Positions 43,801 through 56,557 of a stretch of 64,000 nucleotides of DNA are shown here, piece after piece. The translations under genes were made by a program, and so were the position numbers. The notes beneath the pieces were generated by a model. The model was given only the letters and a program-made list of their open reading frames with translations. It did no database searches and had not been told where the DNA came from. Origin of the DNA: Plasmodium relictum (taxonomy: Eukaryota; Apicomplexa; Aconoidasida; Haemosporida; Plasmodiidae); contig NC_041687.1 in assembly GCF_900005765.1 (NCBI RefSeq), forward strand, positions 310,001 to 374,000, in the 5' to 3' direction. Numbering within the stretch: position 1 is the stretch's first letter; the number at the start of each line of letters is the position of its first letter.

Positions 43801-46800
43801 CAAAGTAAACTATTAAAAAAGTCAAAAAAAGTAAATGAAATAAAGAAAATAAATCTATATATAAATAAATTAAAAAATTTGGAATCTTTTGTAATATGTG
43901 AATATGTAAAAATTACAAATAATATGATGAAATATGTTAAAATAAATTTAGATAACATAATTAATTATGTGATATTTAAAAGAGAAAATCAAAATAGCGT
44001 TTTCAATATTATTAACAAGGCACAAATATTATATGATTGTTGTTTAAAATATGATTTTAATGAACTAGGTGCAACAAAAATGACAAAAAGGTATTTTAAA
44101 GAGTTAGAAAAAAAAAATATAAAAATTTCTAATTACTGGAAAGTTTTAAAAAAATTGTCAAATGAAGAGTTAAATTATGAGGACTGGTATTCTATAGCAT
44201 CCAAAATACAAGTAGATTTTTTTAAAAAAAATGAACTAATTTATTTTAATTTTATGAGAGAAGATAATTTTTGGAAATTGGGTTCCAGAAAGTATACTAA
44301 ATCTATAATGGGTCGTTTGAAGAAAAATAAATTATATATAGAAAAAAAATATTTAAAAAAATTAAGGTCTAAATATTTAACTTATGATGAGTGGAAAAAC
44401 ATACTATACCAAGCAGAAATACGAAGCAAAATAAGAAATGATATAGATGTGATTCCAATAAATAAAGAGCATTATTACATATCCGTTATATGGAAGTTTT
44501 TCAACACAGAAGTAACTATAAATGGAAGTGATATGAAATTTGAAGATGTTTATACAAAATTAAGGAATTCTCATAAAAAAGAACTAACATATTTATCATC
44601 ATTAAATAAAGAAGATATATATAATTTATTTAATTCAATAATAATATTTCATAGAATAGTAGAATCAATTGATAAGGATAAATTCAATATATATAAAAGC
44701 TATAGAATTACCAATATGTTATTTGATGAATTGGCGAATCGGGGAATTTATATATCAGGAGATTCACCAGTAACAAAGGAATATATTCAGTCTATATTTA
44801 ATTACGAATTATGGAGAAAAGAAATTAAAAATGTAAAAGTTAGTAATATACTTATTAGATCATTAGTGCCTACGAAATATGCAACTTATTTTTCTTCAGC
44901 ATCAGTTTTTAAATTGCTTCAATTTTTTGTAAAAACTAAGTTGAATATAGGTCTAATAAATTTACTATCTCATATACTTTACAGTATTTTAAAATTAGGT
45001 AAAACTAAAGGTGAAATTTTTAAAATCATTGCATCAGAAGGAATTTTACGTGGTAGTTTAGATGTATTTAGACTCATTTTATTAAAACTTAATGTATCAT
45101 TAGATGGATTAACAATGTGGTCTACTTTCGTTTTAACAACTATGCATAAAATAATGGAGGAATGTCTCCTTCAAGATTTAATAGAGAGCATAGACTTTAG
45201 AAGAATTTTTTCGAACTTAATTTTTTTATTACATAACTCTATTGAAGAATGTTATTTCAAAGCAATATTGGATTCTTTATTATTTAAACCAGATGTTAAG
45301 GAATATATAAATAATAATGAAAAAAGAATTAAAAAAATTCTTTTGCATTTTAGAAATTTTTTTCTTTTAAATTTTGGAAGTTACGTGAATCTATTTCAAC
45401 ATTTATATGATGGTATTGAAAAAAAATTTATAACATATATGAAGTATTACATTACAATATTCATAAATAACATTTTACCATTTTCAACTGAAATAACTGA
45501 GAAATTTAAGCAAATTGAAGTGCAGAGAATTGATCTTCTTGAATTCGTTTCTATTGTTGATGAAAAAAGTTCCTCTTACATATATGAAAATATTATAGCT
45601 CTAATACAACATGAAGATTTTATGACTAAATTTAGATTATATACTGAAAAAGTTCATTCCCAATTATTTTTTAATAAGAAAAAAGTAAGATTAACTAAAA
45701 TGGAATTAATAGACAAAATGTATAATAGATGGATACAAAGTATATCAAAAGATGAAGCAAAAAAATTCAATTTATGTTATCAAAAGTTAAAGAAAAAATT
45801 TTCTAATTCAAAATTATCATTTTTAGAAAAACCATATCTAAAATCTTATAATAAGGAATTCTATAATTTTAAATACGAAATTAAAAAAGATGATAATACC
45901 GATAATTTTCGAAATATAGAATATGGAGGATATATGAGTACTAATTATCCTGGTGAAATGAAGAACAAATTTCAAAATTCACGAAATATGTTGAATCAGA
46001 CAGAATCAAATAAATTTAAGAGCAATTTCAATCCTAATAACTTAAATGAATATCATCGAATATTTCATAGGGATAAATCTAAAGATAATATTAAGTTAAA
46101 AAAAGAAGAAATATACAAGCAGATGAATCATATACATAATTTAGAAAACCATAATTTTCACTTAAATAATGGTGATAAAAATGAAGAATACTATAGCATA
46201 AGAAGAAAAAATGCAAAAAAAAATAATATATCTTTTTTACAAAATAACAAAATGAACAAATACAAAAGTTTTTATCTTATAGAATCATATAACTACCGAA
46301 CCTTAAGTTGTTTAGAAAAATTGTTCATATATGGTTATGATAATAAAAATAACCTTTCTGAAAATAAAATAAAATTTTGTAGTTATTATTATAGCCAACA
46401 TTGGAGTAAAAGGGTATATAAAGTTACTTTAAAAAAATTAAGTAGCCGAGAAAAATTTATTTATGGTTACAGCCATAATTTATTTTTAACTTTTAAAGCA
46501 AAAAATATAAAATGTGAATTGCATTTTAAAATTAATATTACTATGGAAACTTATAGTAATTCAAAAATTCAAAAATTTAAAAATATCATAGCGGATTTTA
46601 ATATATTTAGAGAAAATAATGAATTATGTCTTTTAATTATTAACAGTAAAAGAAATAAAGATAAAATTGGAAATATACATATATGCTATCAAGCAGAACT
46701 TGTTCCATTTTACAAAAGTAATAATATTAATGATCACTTAAAAAAAATATTTAGCGAAATTAATAGTTTTGATAATAAAATGGAAACGAATACATCTGTG

Positions 46801-49800
46801 AACAAAAAAATAGGAGATAAACGTAATTCTAATAACAAATACCCTTTTAATATACTTGATAAAAATAAGTCTAAAATACGCATAAATTTAAAAAAAAATA
46901 AGAAACATATAAATCAAAAAAAAACAAGTAACTTGCATATTACTAATGAGGAAGCAGATAATGAAAAGAAAGAAGCTAATAAAATTAAAGAAGATTATAA
47001 TAATGCTGTTAATATAACCCCAAGTGATATAAAGAAACACAAAGGACGTAAGGATAAAAAAAATTCATTAAAAACTAAATTAATAGAAGTTAAAGATCGC
47101 ATAAAAATGTTGACGAAGAAAATAAAAAATATTTCAAAAAAAAAAAGAAAAGAAGGTACTCAAAATAATAAATTAGAAAAAATTAAGGATACCTTGAAAT
47201 ATTTAACACAAAAAAATATTATAAATCAATTACTAGAATATGAATATTATCATTCCACTAAATGGAGTTCAAGTATTTTTAGTGTTACTATTGAAAATAT
47301 GAATGGAACAAATGAAAACATGAAATTAATATTAGAGCTCGGCAATTATAACTTGAAAACATATTTTGAAGTTGATATAACGGATAACAATAACATTGAA
47401 TCATTACAAAAATTAGATAATTTTATTAAAAAAAGCAACGTGAAAGATTATATAACACAAAAATTAAAAAAATATAGAAAAATATATTTTATTTTAAAAC
47501 TTATATTTAAATTTAGAGATGAAATTAAAAATGTTTCGTATATAAAATCAAAAAAAAATTATCTAAAAATTGGTGATGGCGAAGAAGTAAAAGGAAGAGA
47601 TGCAGAAGACGAAGAACATGAAGAAGATGAAAATGAAGAAGAGGATACAGTAGGACATGTAAGAAACGAGAATGAAACATTACAAACGTTACAAAATTTT
47701 TATAAAAATAGAAATAGAAAAGAAAAATCTGATGTAGAAGAACATTTAAAGTTCACATGGTATAAGTATGATTATAAAATGCAAAGTGAAGCTATTTTAT
47801 CAGTTAGATCAATTAATCCATTAAAATTAAAAGATGATAAGAGTGAAGTTCTATGTGAAACTAATTCAGATATTAAAAATGTATTAAATTTTTTTAGTAT
47901 TCAAAATGATAATATAAATATAATAAAAAATGTAAAAAGAGATTTTAATAGTTCGGATAATAAAAATAGTGATACAAGTTCAATTGAATCAGACCTTAGT
48001 TCAAATGATGATGAAACATTAGATGCAGACAACAGAACTACAGCAAATAGTCCTAAAGTAAGTTTTTTTTCTGATTATGCAAATTATTTCAATAAGATTT
48101 ACCCTTTAAGTGAAGAAGAGAATTATATGATGAAAACAAGAATGAATAAAACATCTGCTTTACTTAATTATAGACTTGTTTTATTAGCATTTGTAATAAT
48201 TAAAACTAATAGCCTAAGTAACATAAAAAAATTAAGTGCTCTTACAAAAGATTTTTTAAAAGAAAAATACAAAAATTATAAAAACTTTGAATTTCATCAA
48301 AATAAATTATTTAATAATAAAAATATATATATTGAAAATAAACACTACTTAATAAAAAAAAGATTAGAATGTTTAATTGGTTTAGATTTTTATAAAACTT
48401 TAAAAGTTTCTCTAGAAAAAAAGAACGTATTAAATGATTTTTTGGAAGATTTAAGTGTTCAAATTTCTCATATAAATAATTTTTTTTATAAGTATTATTA
48501 CACTGATAATTCAAATATTCATTCTTCTAGTTTTTACTTAAATAAATTAAAAAATATTAGAAATTTATGTCCAATTATTTATAAATTAAAAAATAAAGAG
48601 AAAATAAATATAGAAGATACTTCTAAAATAGATAGTTCTATAAAATTATCTTCAAGCAAAAACGAAATAAAAGAACTAGAAGAGTGTGAAAAGAGAGTAG
48701 GTTTTTATGGAACACATGTAACGTTTTTTAACAAAACATTGGATAATTTTATTGGTAAAAAAAAAATTAAAAATATAGCCATGTTTTCTTATGAATGTGA
48801 TAAATCCATTTATGAAGGGAAGAACTTGAGCGAATTAGATGATAATCATAATAATTTTTGTATTAATATTTTGGAAAATAATCTCCAAGAAAATGGTGCG
48901 CCCATTAAGCCAAATACTAATTGGATAGATATGCTATATAATGCTTTTTCATCAAAAAAGAATTATAAATATAAAGGGACTAGTTATAGTGAAATAAAAT
49001 GTTTTGCTTTTGCAGATAGAGATGAATTAGAGGAATATCAGAAGAAGAAAGATACCAAATGTAGAGTAACTATTTTGAATAAAACCATTAATGTTTTACA
49101 ACAATTTATTGATAAATATTACAAGATAAAAAATGAAGGAATCAATAATGGAAATGCATATGATGTTTATGCTTTGTATAAAAACATTTACACAGTAATG
49201 CTATACAAGTTAATGTTTGAAACGAAATCTTTTAAACCTTTACGTATACAGCAGAGATTAAACTCAGTGGGAATTAAGTATACGAAGTTATTATATAATA
49301 GTGAAAATTCAACAATTTTTTTTAAACATATGTTAGAAAAAACTAGTTCACTTTATTTAGAAATAGACTTTCTTTATAATGAGCATGTTTTCTTAAGAAA
49401 TATTTATTTCCCTCGCGAATCTGTTGATATTATGGTCTTTAATCATAAACCTTTTGATAAAGGTGCTTTTGGATATAAATTAACAGCAGATCCAAAGCAT
49501 ACTATTAATGAAGGAGAGGAAAATACAAAAATTTATTCTTTTTTTGTTCTTAATTTGTTAGGATTCTATCCTGATATTCAAAGAGTACTTCTAAGAGCTT
49601 CAGAGGATTCAGAACTTATTTATAAATTATTAAATATAAAGTTAAATGAAATAAAAAAAGAAAAAAAAAATGAAAATAATAATGATGAAAATGGGGAATA
49701 TGAAGAAATGCCAAAAAGTATTGAACAACAAATGGAAGATGATGAAAAAATGGAAAACGAAAAAAAACGATTTAAAGAAGTAGTTAAAAGACCATTTAAT

Positions 49801-52422
49801 AAAATATATAATTATTTAATTTCTAAAAAAAACAAAGCACAGGACAATATATTAATGTATACACATATAGGAACTAAACAACGTGATGAAGAAGACAAAA
49901 AATATGAAGTAACAGATTTTAAGTGGATGGGAAGCAAGCAAATAAATAGCATTAAACGACTAATTGTTGATCATACATTAGTTGACTATTTTATAAAAGG
50001 AATAAAACTAATGAATTTAAAGAACTATTTAGAAAATGATGACTACTTGGAAGCTTATAAATATGCACTTGATGTAGAGTTGAAGAAAGAAAATTTTTAT
50101 CTTCACTTTATTAAAACAACTCCTACTTTTAATTTTGACAATTATAGAGTTGATCATTTGTTATTATTTGCTTTTTACTATGGTTTTGCTGACTTAATGA
50201 GAACTAGAAGGGAATATATAAATTTAGAATCAAGTTTAAATAGAATAATAGAAAATAACAAGTCTGTTTTTGTTTATAAAACAAATTCCTACATAAATTT
50301 TAATTTAGAGGAGGAAAAAAGACTATTATTAAATGAACAACATGAAAAGCTGGCAAAGTTTGTTTATAACTGTGCCATACAACATAGATTTCTTCAAAGA
50401 AATGACATATCATTTAAGTTTAAAAATGAACAAATTCAAGAATTAACAAATTTATTAAATAATAAAAAAAATATTTATACCCAAAATGATATAAGAGAAA
50501 TTATATCATTTGTCGAGGTATTTGTTGAAAATTTCGTTTATACATTAAATAATTATCCTTCGAGTATGAGTTCAAGTAAGTATTCATCATTTTATGAAAA
50601 CTTCATTAAGAATGTAAAAGAATTTTTTTTCTCATTTAATAAAGAAAATAATTTAATATATTTAATAAAGAAAAGGGATATCAATTTTAATACGTCAACA
50701 ATCAAGCTCTTAAACGAAAAATCAACCTTGTTAAATTTAATAAAATATTTTTTTAAATTCATCTTTTTAGCTGCTACAAGATCGTATAATGTTGATTCTT
50801 TTGTAGAAAAAGTTTTATATTTTAATCAAGAATATAATGAAAATATTAATTCATCTGCTCAAACAATAAATAGTGATGATACACAAACCAACTATGATTT
50901 AGAACGTAGCAATAATACAGAAAATACCAATGCAACATATAGCTTTTTAGAAAATTTTTTATATATTCCTAATAAAAATAATATATCATCTAATAATGGT
51001 AGAAACAAAAATAAATTATTAAAACTAATTAAGTTTAAGATTTTAAATAATAGAAATAATTGTAATGAACCATATTCAACTAATGATACTAAAACAAAGG
51101 ATAAAAAAAATAAAAAAAAAGGAAAACATTTTTCATTATTAAGTAAAAAATTAAAAAACATTATCAAAAAGATAAAAGTCAAATTTGGTGGAAAACAAAT
51201 GCCATTGGATGTTGAACCAAGTGATGTAAGGAATAATGCAATTCATCAAAATTTTTTACTAAAATATGGAAATAATAATGAAAATATTACAAAGAAGCAA
51301 AATAATATAAAAAAAGATAAAAATAATGGAAAGTTAAATTTAGAAGAAGAATTCTATGGAGATAAACATACATTTGAAGGTGTAATAAGACACTTACTTC
51401 TAGATAGGGCACGTGAAAAAGGTCTTTTAGATGATGATTTATTAAAGGAAGAAAATGTGACAAATAGGAAGAGTCACATAAACATAAATAATAGCACAAA
51501 AGAAAAAGTTCTAGGCATTCAAAAGATAGATTTTAGTAATTCTTTAGCACTTAAGAAGTTAAATAATGAATACAATTTTATTGAACTAAGTATAAAAAGT
51601 CCTTTGGGTATTAGTAGAGTTAAACATGCTTTAGGTAACGCAATTGATAATGTTTATGGTAGTGTAAAAAGTAGTTTGCTTTCATTATCATTTCTTTATG
51701 GTCTTGATTTTTTTTTAAAAAATGGTCTTTATTTTTATAGAAGTAGATATGCTGCAAAAAAAATTACATATTATGCAAAAATGTATTTAATACAATACTT
51801 AGATGCTCTATTACTAATTGTTAGAGATTATAAATTGGGATTATCTTTAACAAATACCAGCTCTATAAAACATGGCTTATTTGATATATGTCTATTTAAT
51901 TTACAAAATATTTCTGTGTCTTTAAAAAATATATTAAATATTATTGATGTAGAACAAATTGAAAATATATTATCTAATTTAATTGCTGTTATCCACATGA
52001 ATTATACAGGAAATGCTCGCTTTATTGAAGATCTTATTAAAAATATTAATTACGTATTATCAAAAAATGCTACTCTAAAAAAAATATTTGGAAATTTCGT
52101 GTCTTATCTTACAATTTCCTCTATACAAACATTTGAATTATATTTTCATTCAAGGTATAAAAAGAAATTGCTAACATTTATTATTTCTATCCTAAATAAT
52201 TTATCAGGAACAATTTCAAGTATATTTAGTGAACCATTTTTTCAATCCTATATTTGTACTCATTTAATAAAATTAGGAGAGTCCTTTATAAGTGAATTTA
52301 ACACAGAAAGTCCTGTATATGGATTTTTTATGGATGTTGTAGAAATTAACTTTTTTGATATTTTCATTTCATATATATTTTATTATCTTCCACAGGTTGT
52401 TAAAGATTTTACTGAAAATTAA
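34870..52422 (+). CDS. Giant protein of unknown function (about 5,299 residues), ten exons
   Basis: Exons 34870-34885, 35219-35265, 35384-35402, 35475-36638, 36857-38641, 38739-39161, 39335-39583, 39782-40570, 40860-41585 and 41741-52422. Intron phases are 1,0,1,1,1,1,1,1,1 and the joined length is exactly 5,300 codons with stop. Most donors are GTAAxx (one GTTATA). The first three exons are micro-exons, so the 5' end is the least certain part; no signal peptide is visible on the assembled start MNNQHDFNCK. Much of the protein is helical and well conserved in texture. Recognisable items are a Glu/Ile repeat (37141-37185), a hexapeptide PSTSS repeat (37570-37677), Lys/Asn-rich linkers, and a duplicated module starting YYYSQHWSKRVYKVT and YYHSTKWSSSIFSVT. 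The C-terminal 330 residues are hydrophobic helices of regular complexity. I do not recognise a catalytic domain. A role in secretion or invasion organelles is a guess from size and texture only. Confidence 0.75.
37141..37185 (+). repeat. Glu-Glu-Ile coding repeat in the giant gene
   Basis: Five consecutive copies of GAAGAAATA encode EEIEEI... within an acidic region of exon 5 of the giant gene. Typical replication-slippage repeat. Confidence 0.9.
37570..37677 (+). repeat. 18-base minisatellite encoding PSTSS(N/H/Q) x6
   Basis: Six tandem 18-base units, each CCT-AGC/T-ACx-TCx-TCx followed by AAT, CAT or CAA, encode Pro-Ser-Thr-Ser-Ser-X at about residues 654-689 of the giant protein. The array is preceded by further Ser/Thr/Gln residues. 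Clustered Ser/Thr with Pro is the composition of a flexible, possibly O-modified linker. The final residue changes Asn-Asn-His-His-His-Gln along the array, which suggests recent unit duplication. It is GC-richer than its surroundings. Confidence 0.95.
46384..47600 (+). repeat. Duplicated module inside the giant protein (two diverged copies)
   Basis: Copy 1 begins about base 46384 with YYYSQHWSKRVYKVTLKKL, followed by NLFLTFKAKNIKCELHFKIN. Copy 2 begins about base 47245 with YYHSTKWSSSIFSVTIENM, followed by MKLILELGNYNLKTYFEVDI. The shared pattern is Y-Y-x-S-x-x-W-S-x5-V-T and then an alternating hydrophobic strand pair. The strand pattern and an ending like NELCLLIINSKRNKDKIGNI in copy 1 recall beta-sandwich (C2-like) domains, but no calcium-binding aspartate cluster is visible. 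A Lys-rich linker separates the copies. Confidence 0.55.
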
Positions 52423-52744
52423 ATTTTTTTACAAAATAAAACGAAAATATAAAAAAAAAAAAACATTAAAATAATTAACAAATTCAATATTTTAGAAATT
52501 TAAAAAAATAAATTACATAGTAGAGAAAGATAAGAATAACATTTTCCTTTTTTTTTAGAAATTAAAAAGTTTTATTTAAGCTTATTAATTACACATATAT
52601 GCTCTTAAAGTTTTTATAGTTTATCATATAACAAAAAAAGAAAAAAAAAAATTTATATATTTATTCTAATTTTTTTATATTTTCCATTTTAAAAAATAAA
52701 AATTTTATAAATATAAGCACACATAATTATTTGATTAAAAAAAT
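52423..52744. other. Convergent spacer between giant gene and PRL gene
   Basis: About 320 bases between two convergent 3' ends, with A and T tracts only. Confidence 0.5.
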
Positions 52745-53389
52745 TCACATAAAATGACATTTTCTTAAACAATTTTTTTTTTTTTTTTTTTTCTTATATG
52801 ATTTTAAAAATTGCAATTGTCTTTTATTTATTGCGCCTTTTCTTCGTTCACGTATAAATACAATTGCATCAATCGGATCCATACCAAATTCAATCAAAAC
52901 AATAGAAGCCAAAACTGGTGCTCTACCTAATCCTGCTACACAATGAACAGCAACAGCACAATTATTTTTTATTACATTATTAACGACAGTTAGCCAATTA
53001 TTTACTATATCGTCAGTTGGTGCATCTCCATCTGGGAATATTAATTCATGAACATTAATCCCTGCTTGCTTTATTTCTCCATCATTGTATGTTCTTTCAC
53101 ATGTTCTAACTAAATCAGTCACATTATAATTTTTCATTTCTTTTATATATAATGGCAATAAATCATTTGTCGGAGCATCTAAAATTAAAATTTTTATTTT
53201 TCCATGTTCTATTTTTGTAGGATGATTTAATACTGGATTCAAATAATCCAAATTATAGTTAGCGTTTCCCATATATCTTTCCATATCGAATAATTTTACA
53301 TCTACACAATTAAAAAGTTGATCTGTATTATCCTGTTTATTACAATAATCAGAGTTTTTATATAAATTATAATCAGTATAATTCTGCAT
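52745..53389 (-). CDS. PRL: PRL-type protein tyrosine phosphatase with C-terminal prenylation motif
   Basis: A single exon of 214 residues. The PTP signature is VHCVAGLGRAP (C150, R156; HCxxGxxR with the Ala-Pro that marks PRLs). The general-acid loop is FPDGDAPTDD (residues 118-127) and the substrate-side motif is ILDAPTNDLLPLYIKEMKNY. The C-terminus is a lysine cluster followed by CLRKCHFM, so CHFM at the end is a CaaX box and farnesylation with membrane attachment is expected. Family knowledge: PRL phosphatases are small, prenylated and linked to growth control and Mg transport regulators. P. falciparum has one PRL with the same CaaX ending, as I recall. The first 50 residues are an Asn/Asp/Tyr-rich extension not found in animal PRLs. 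Confidence 0.95.
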   Translation of the reverse strand: MQNYTDYNLYKNSDYCNKQDNTDQLFNCVDVKLFDMERYMGNANYNLDYLNPVLNHPTKIEHGKIKILILDAPTNDLLPLYIKEMKNYNVTDLVRTCERTYNDGEIKQAGINVHELIFPDGDAPTDDIVNNWLTVVNNVIKNNCAVAVHCVAGLGRAPVLASIVLIEFGMDPIDAIVFIRERRKGAINKRQLQFLKSYKKKKKKKNCLRKCHFM

Positions 53390-53416
53390 TTTTTTTCAGT
53401 TTAATTTTTTATTTTA

Positions 53417-53419
<3 letters not shown>

Positions 53420-53471
<52 letters not shown>
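53420..53471. repeat. (TA)n microsatellite upstream of PRL
   Basis: About 26 TA dinucleotides in the presumed 5' untranslated/promoter region of the PRL gene, 30 bases from its start codon. Confidence 0.9.
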
Positions 53472-53475
<4 letters not shown>

Positions 53476-54429
53476 CATTAAACTAGTAAGAGTTATGCTT
53501 CAACTACTTATAGACTAATTTCTGTCAACCCAAATTAGGCGTAATAAAATAGCAATGATATGATGATATTAAAATAATAAAATAAAAAAAAACATTATAT
53601 GCAAATTTTATTTTTGCATATAAGTTTCTAAAATAAAAATTATTAATTAAAAACTTAATAGATATTTATTTTATATTCTAAACAAAAATAAAGACTATCT
53701 GAAAAAATTTCTTTTTTTTTTTTTTTTCCTCCTATTATAAAAGGTATGCTATATGAACAAATATATATATAATATGAGTACTAATACTACTTTTTATAAA
53801 TAATACATATACATACAATTAGTTATTATATATATCTATGCACTACATCTATAATATTTTTATTTTAATTTATTTTATTTTATTTTTTCTGTTATGCATT
53901 ATAATAAAAATGATTAAAACAAATTTAAAATATAAATATAAAGAAGATTTTATATTATTTACTTAACTATTTTTACATATATATATATATATATATTATT
54001 GATTAAATATATAACATAATAAAAATATTTCTTATTATTAAAAATAAATAATTGTATTCAAATTCATAAGAATAATAAACATAAAAATCACATGACAAAA
54101 AATAAATTTGTAAATAAATAATGTATTCTGATTAAATAGATAATTTTTTTTTTTATGAAAATTATGAAAAATGATAAAATTTCAAAAATTATTATCAAAA
54201 CTATTTTATAACTTGTATATTTTATATATATGTAAAAATTTCATAAAATTTAAAAAAAAATGATAAATCATTGTAATAAAAATTATACAGAAATATAGAT
54301 AGACATATATAAAATAAAAAGAAAATATGTAAAGAAAATAATTATATATTATAAAATAAAGCAAAATTAAAAAAATATATATATTATATATCTTTTAAAA
54401 TATATGTATAATTTTACTACTCATAAAAA

Positions 54430-54477
54430 GCAGTGCGTTTTTACACGCGCACTGCAATGAAAATTAGTTCACATTGC
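54430..54477. ncRNA. Candidate structured RNA: tandem GC-rich hairpins
   Basis: GCAGTGCG (54430-54437) pairs perfectly with CGCACTGC (54448-54455) across a ten-base loop. Immediately after, GCAATG (54454-54459) pairs with CATTGC (54472-54477) across a twelve-base loop; the two stems share two bases. GC-rich pairing inside kilobases of almost pure A/T is a known hallmark of Plasmodium noncoding RNAs. I cannot identify a class: no tRNA cloverleaf, no clear C/D boxes, no snRNA match. Strand is undetermined. It might instead be a DNA-level element such as a transcription terminator or replication-related inverted repeat. Confidence 0.35.
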
Positions 54478-56557
54478 GTCAAATAAAAAAAGTTTTTATT
54501 TTTATAAAATTCTCATTTATTACAATACATGAAATGTATTTATATTATAGTAAAAGCATAAATATCTATATGTTAATTATTAAAATTGTAACAATTTTAT
54601 AAAATAAATTCGTTCAGAATCAAACCACCAAATATATTGATAAATAATAATAAGAAAAAAGGTTATATATTTTACTTTCATATAATTATATAACACTATC
54701 AAAACATATATTTATATAACCATGTGTATTATGTATTCTTTATATATATTTTTTTCTTTTAATTCATGTAATTATATATTTCATATTTATTATATCTTCC
54801 TTATACTATGATTCTTTTAAACATTTGTTTATCCTTAAATCATGTGAAAATTTATTTTATTAAAAAGTATTCTACACACATATATATATACATAAAACTT
54901 CTTTAATTGAATATAAGTCTTCAAATTATTATTATTATTATATATAAAAGTATATATGTGATAATTTGATATCAAAATTTCTATATATTTGTTCTTGCAA
55001 AATATTTTAATTTTTTTTTAATTTTTTTGGTATTTTATTATTATTTTAATTTTTATTTGTTTCCGTTAATATTTTGAAATATTTTTTTTTACACTTTGAT
55101 AATATCATAGAAACATATTATTCCTAAAGATTACGCATATTTATAAATTGTGCATTTTATTTTTTTTATCCACATATGTAAATTTAAAAAAAAATTTTAA
55201 TTTTACTTTTCTGTTTTATCTCTTAAACTGCTTATGTGTTTAATTATTTATTCATTTATATATCTATATATACATTTTTTTATTTGTTTATTCACTTATT
55301 TATACATTTGCTAATTTAATCCTTTATTCTTTTATTTGTTGAATTATAATACATATATTTAAATAAATTTTTGCTCCCTGTATTATTTCTTCAGCTTAAG
55401 TTTATTTGATATTTTAGGTTTCTTTTTATTTATATGTATAGATTTTTAATTTATCTTTATTTTTTAACATATTTTATATTCTCTAAAAATACAAAAAGAA
55501 AAATGTCTATGGTTATTATCAAGCAAATTAAAAAAAATGATTTTTTAATAAAAGTTTACCCCACATAAGTTTTCTTATTTTAAGAAACAAAAATAAAATT
55601 TTCCTTCTATAAAATATATTTAATATTCCTTATTTCCATTTAATTTATTCATCAAAAAATCTTAAGCAACAAAAATTTAAGTCTTCAGAAAAAATGAATA
55701 TTATCTTTTTATGCATATTAGGTAATAAATAAAATTTTTTTTTTTTTATTATTATATATTTTTTATATTTTATTAAATATTATGAAAATACATATAAATG
55801 TATTATGCGTATGTGCAAATATATTTGAGAAAATATATTTTTATTTTTAAATTTTGTTCATTAGTTTTTATTTTATGATTCTTGATTATTTTTCATAGCA
55901 TTTATAATTTATTTATTTTATTTTATTTTATTTTTTTTTTTTTTCTTTTACAAAAATAAATTTTACTTCTGAGTTAAAAATATTTTACTTGAAACTTTTT
56001 CTAATATATTATATGATAAAATAAGATTTTTTATATACTTTACAATTTAATGAAAAAATATTTTTTTCATATATAAAAAAAGGTTTCATAAAAAAAAAAG
56101 TTTATATTCCACAACAAACTTCTTAATATTTTTACTTTTTATATTAACGTACTAATTTAAACGTTTTCTTTTTTGTTTTTTTTAAATAACATAAATCATG
56201 TAATTAACTGACAAAACTTTTCTTTTTTTTTTTTTTTAATATAATAATAAACATGACAAAATTATATATTTTCTCTTTATTTTGAATTTATAAAAAGTAA
56301 TTTAAGAAAAAATAAAAAATTTTAAATATATAGTGAGTATATTATTTTTTTTTTTTTTTGCACAAATATATAAAATATATATATATTTATATATTTTTTT
56401 TTTTGCGTTTTTTTTTTTTTTTCTTCGTATAAAAGTGCAGCAATAAATAAAACAAACAATTTTTCATTTTATGTATATTTAACTTTTAATTTTTTTTTTT
56501 TTAAAGTAAAAATGCTTACTATTTACAAAAGTATATCTTGAAAAAAAATTATTAAAA

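Larger units (their letters stand above)
53390..56557. other. Long gene-poor region (about 3.2 kb)
   Basis: The longest gene-free stretch in the window, between the divergent PRL and basic-protein genes. It opens with a (TA)n run, then a small hairpin at 53515-53538 (CTAATTT pairing AAATTAG) and an isolated GC-rich double hairpin at 54430-54477. Poly-T tracts follow through 56230-56420. A tiny frame at 55694 (MNIIFLCIL then a GTAATA donor) looks like a first exon, but I found no credible partner exon. Confidence 0.55.

Noticed and set aside
53560-53702. ATGATGA ... CTGA pair resembling C/D snoRNA boxes
   Set aside because: Spacing is long for a C/D snoRNA, there are no terminal pairing stems, and such words are expected by chance in this composition.
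55694-55980. Signal-like mini-exon MNIIFLCIL followed by a GTAATA donor
   Set aside because: The only downstream acceptors lead to Phe/Leu homopolymer translations; no credible partner exon.
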